Positions 5,736 to 7,017 of a stretch of 7,017 bases of DNA are shown piece after piece. The translations under genes were made by a program, and so were the position numbers. The notes below the pieces were generated by a model that did not search any database, had not been told where the DNA came from, and worked only from the letters and a program-made list of their open reading frames with translations. The stretch lies in assembly GCA_017995665.1 (NCBI GenBank), contig JAGOIM010000080.1, positions 1 to 7,017 of the forward strand. Direction: 5' to 3'. The DNA is from Anaerolineaceae bacterium (GTDB lineage: Bacteria; Chloroflexota; Anaerolineae; Anaerolineales; Anaerolineaceae). The number at the start of each line of letters is the position of its first letter. Position 1 is the stretch's first letter.

Positions 5736-6320
5736 ATGAAATTTGGAGTTCTTGCCTTACAAGGCGATTTTCGGGAACACCGCATCAGCCTCGAAAAACT
5801 CGGGGCTGATGTTTCAGAAGTCCGCTTGCCCGAACATTTGGAAGGTTTAGCGGGTCTGATTTTGCCGGGCGGCGAATCGACAGCGATTGGGAAGTTGATG
5901 GTTGCTTACGGTTTGATGGACGCCATTCGTGAATTCGGGAAAAGCAAAGCGATTTGGGGCACCTGTGCCGGTGCGATTTTGCTCTCGAAGAATGTCGGAC
6001 GCGAGCAACCATTGCTCGGGCTGATGGATATGACGATTGAGCGGAATGCCTTCGGTCGGCAGCTGGATTCTTTTGAAATCGATTTGCCAGTGCCTTTTTT
6101 GAACCCTGCAAAGCCGGATTATCATCTGACTTTCATTAGGGGTCCGATTATCACCGAAGTTTATGGAAAAGCGAAGTCTTTGTTGGCTTTGCCGGATGGC
6201 AGGATGATTGCCGCCCAACAAGGAAAATTGTTGGCAACTTCTTTTCATCCTGAACTTAGCGAAGACTTGCGATTCCATCGTTATTTTATGGAGTTGGCGC
6301 AATCGGAATTAGAAAATTAA
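5736..6320 (+). CDS. pdxT: Pyridoxal 5'-phosphate synthase, glutaminase subunit
   Basis: PdxT is the class I glutamine amidotransferase that releases ammonia from glutamine and channels it to PdxS. The 194 residues are the normal length. LILPGGEST at 41-49 forms the oxyanion and glutamine-binding loop, GTCAGAILL at 75-83 holds the nucleophile Cys77, RNAFGRQ lies at 103-109, and TSFHPEL at 168-174 supplies His171 and Glu173 of the triad. I chose the ATG at 5736 because MKFGVLALQGD is the standard N-terminus. A TTG at 5709 in the same frame would overlap pdxS and add nine residues unlike the family. The ribosome site is weak (AGAAAG, about 12 bases away), so coupling to pdxS translation is likely. 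The downstream GNAT-like frame appears to overlap its 3' end. Confidence 0.97.
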   Translation: MKFGVLALQGDFREHRISLEKLGADVSEVRLPEHLEGLAGLILPGGESTAIGKLMVAYGLMDAIREFGKSKAIWGTCAGAILLSKNVGREQPLLGLMDMTIERNAFGRQLDSFEIDLPVPFLNPAKPDYHLTFIRGPIITEVYGKAKSLLALPDGRMIAAQQGKLLATSFHPELSEDLRFHRYFMELAQSELEN

Positions 6321-7017
6321 GCCCTTATAGCCTGTATAAAATCAGCCGGTCGGCGGCGCTGCTGCAGAGTTTGGATACGCTGAGCTTTTTCACTTGGGGA
6401 GAACCGATGAATCTGCGTAATGTGATGCGCAGTGTTGCACCGCTGGCTGACAGAGAGGCTATGATTTGGGAGGGGGAAGAGGAAAGTTGCTTCGGACAGA
6501 TTGAGAAGGGTCAAACTAAAAAATTTGCCCAGCTGTCCTATCTGGGTTGTTCGGAAAATATGCAGCCGCTCACTGTTTCCCGCTTGCTTGAAGCTTTGAT
6601 TAAAGAAGCTGGAAGCTGGAAAGCCTGGGGCGTTTTGGCGGATTTGCCGGAAGGCTCGGACTTGTTTGAGGGCTTTCGCAAGGCTGGTTTTACAATTTGG
6701 GCAAGGCAAAAGGTGTTCAAACTGACTTCGCAAGAGATGCCCCCCTCTTCGACTGGTTTGTGGCGTTCGGGAAGCGAGTTTGACAAACTGGCGATAGATG
6801 CCTTATCTAAAGAAGTTGTTCCAACATCAGTCCAACTGATTGACCGTTTGTCCGATAAATCGACCGACGCTCTGGTAGCTTATCAGAAAAACGGACGTTT
6901 GGGAGCCTTTGCCAATGTAGAATATGGGCCGAAAGGCATTTGGCTAAGCATGACGGTCCATCCTGATGCAGATGCCCAGGCTTTACTTTCAAGTTTAGTT
7001 CAGGAAGTTTCGGATGT
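6308..7017 (+). CDS. GNAT-like protein, putative N-acetyltransferase (3' end beyond the window; start codon uncertain)
   Basis: An open frame from after the TAG at 6257 runs off the window; with the start placed at 6308, 236 complete residues are visible. The sequence LFEGFRKAGFTIWARQ at about 119-134 is the usual end of a GNAT fold (FxxAGFxxxxRxxxF). A second half at about 155-236, with VVPTSVQLID, a charged turn, then VEYGPKGIWLSMTVHPDAD, resembles the second part of two-domain GNAT-like proteins I associate with Chloroflexota. The natural N-terminus reads RKLSPYSLYKISRS, yet the frame has no ATG, GTG or TTG before TTG 6371 and ATG 6407. I place the start at ATT 6308; ATC 6302, 8 bases after GGAG (6290-6293), is equally possible, and CTG 6332 is another option. 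It overlaps the pdxT end. Substrate is unknown and no acetyl-CoA loop is clear. Confidence 0.72.
   Translation, partial: MRKLSPYSLYKISRSAALLQSLDTLSFFTWGEPMNLRNVMRSVAPLADREAMIWEGEEESCFGQIEKGQTKKFAQLSYLGCSENMQPLTVSRLLEALIKEAGSWKAWGVLADLPEGSDLFEGFRKAGFTIWARQKVFKLTSQEMPPSSTGLWRSGSEFDKLAIDALSKEVVPTSVQLIDRLSDKSTDALVAYQKNGRLGAFANVEYGPKGIWLSMTVHPDADAQALLSSLVQEVSD

Overview
This window looks like a piece of chromosome from an uncultured or anaerobic member of the Chloroflexota, most likely Anaerolineae-like. The basis is recalled protein resemblance: the Chloroflexota-style N-terminal half of DNA polymerase III delta, a DUF6391 membrane protein, and a two-part GNAT-like protein beside pdxST. Base composition is moderate and coding density is high. 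I see no RNA genes, insertion sequences, phage genes or CRISPR array. The assignment rests on reading alone, so the phylum is probable rather than certain.

Left part, minus strand (1-1820): three genes read leftward as a likely operon. These are a DUF6391 two-helix membrane protein (1311-1820), holA for the clamp-loader delta subunit (292-1311; its ATG overlaps the upstream stop by one base), and a macro-domain protein (1-277, cut by the window edge; strong AGGAGG site in the 14-base gap). A 144-base divergent intergenic region (1821-1964) holds back-to-back extended -10 boxes and two small palindromes.

Middle, plus strand (1965-4623): an ABC-F translation factor of 643 residues, then nagB (glucosamine-6-phosphate deaminase) 4 bases downstream. 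The ABC-F -10 box ends only 9 bases before its ATG and there is no Shine-Dalgarno, so its mRNA may be nearly leaderless. The 204-base gap after nagB (4624-4827) is unusual. It contains two different degenerate tandem repeats, both with a 7-base period (about RCGGGAA x5 and GCNNACT x8), followed by a clear promoter and ribosome binding site for pdxS. I found no convincing intrinsic terminator there.

Right part, plus strand (4828-7017): pdxS and pdxT encode the two subunits of pyridoxal 5'-phosphate synthase. An overlapping open frame running off the window encodes a GNAT-like protein. Its conserved-looking N-terminal sequence starts inside pdxT where the frame has no ATG, GTG or TTG, so it may use an AUU or AUC start. 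PLP synthesis, amino-sugar breakdown and translation rescue are ordinary housekeeping roles. The less ordinary items are the heptanucleotide repeats, the start of the last gene, the possible leaderless ABC-F transcript and an HxxEH motif in the DUF6391 protein.
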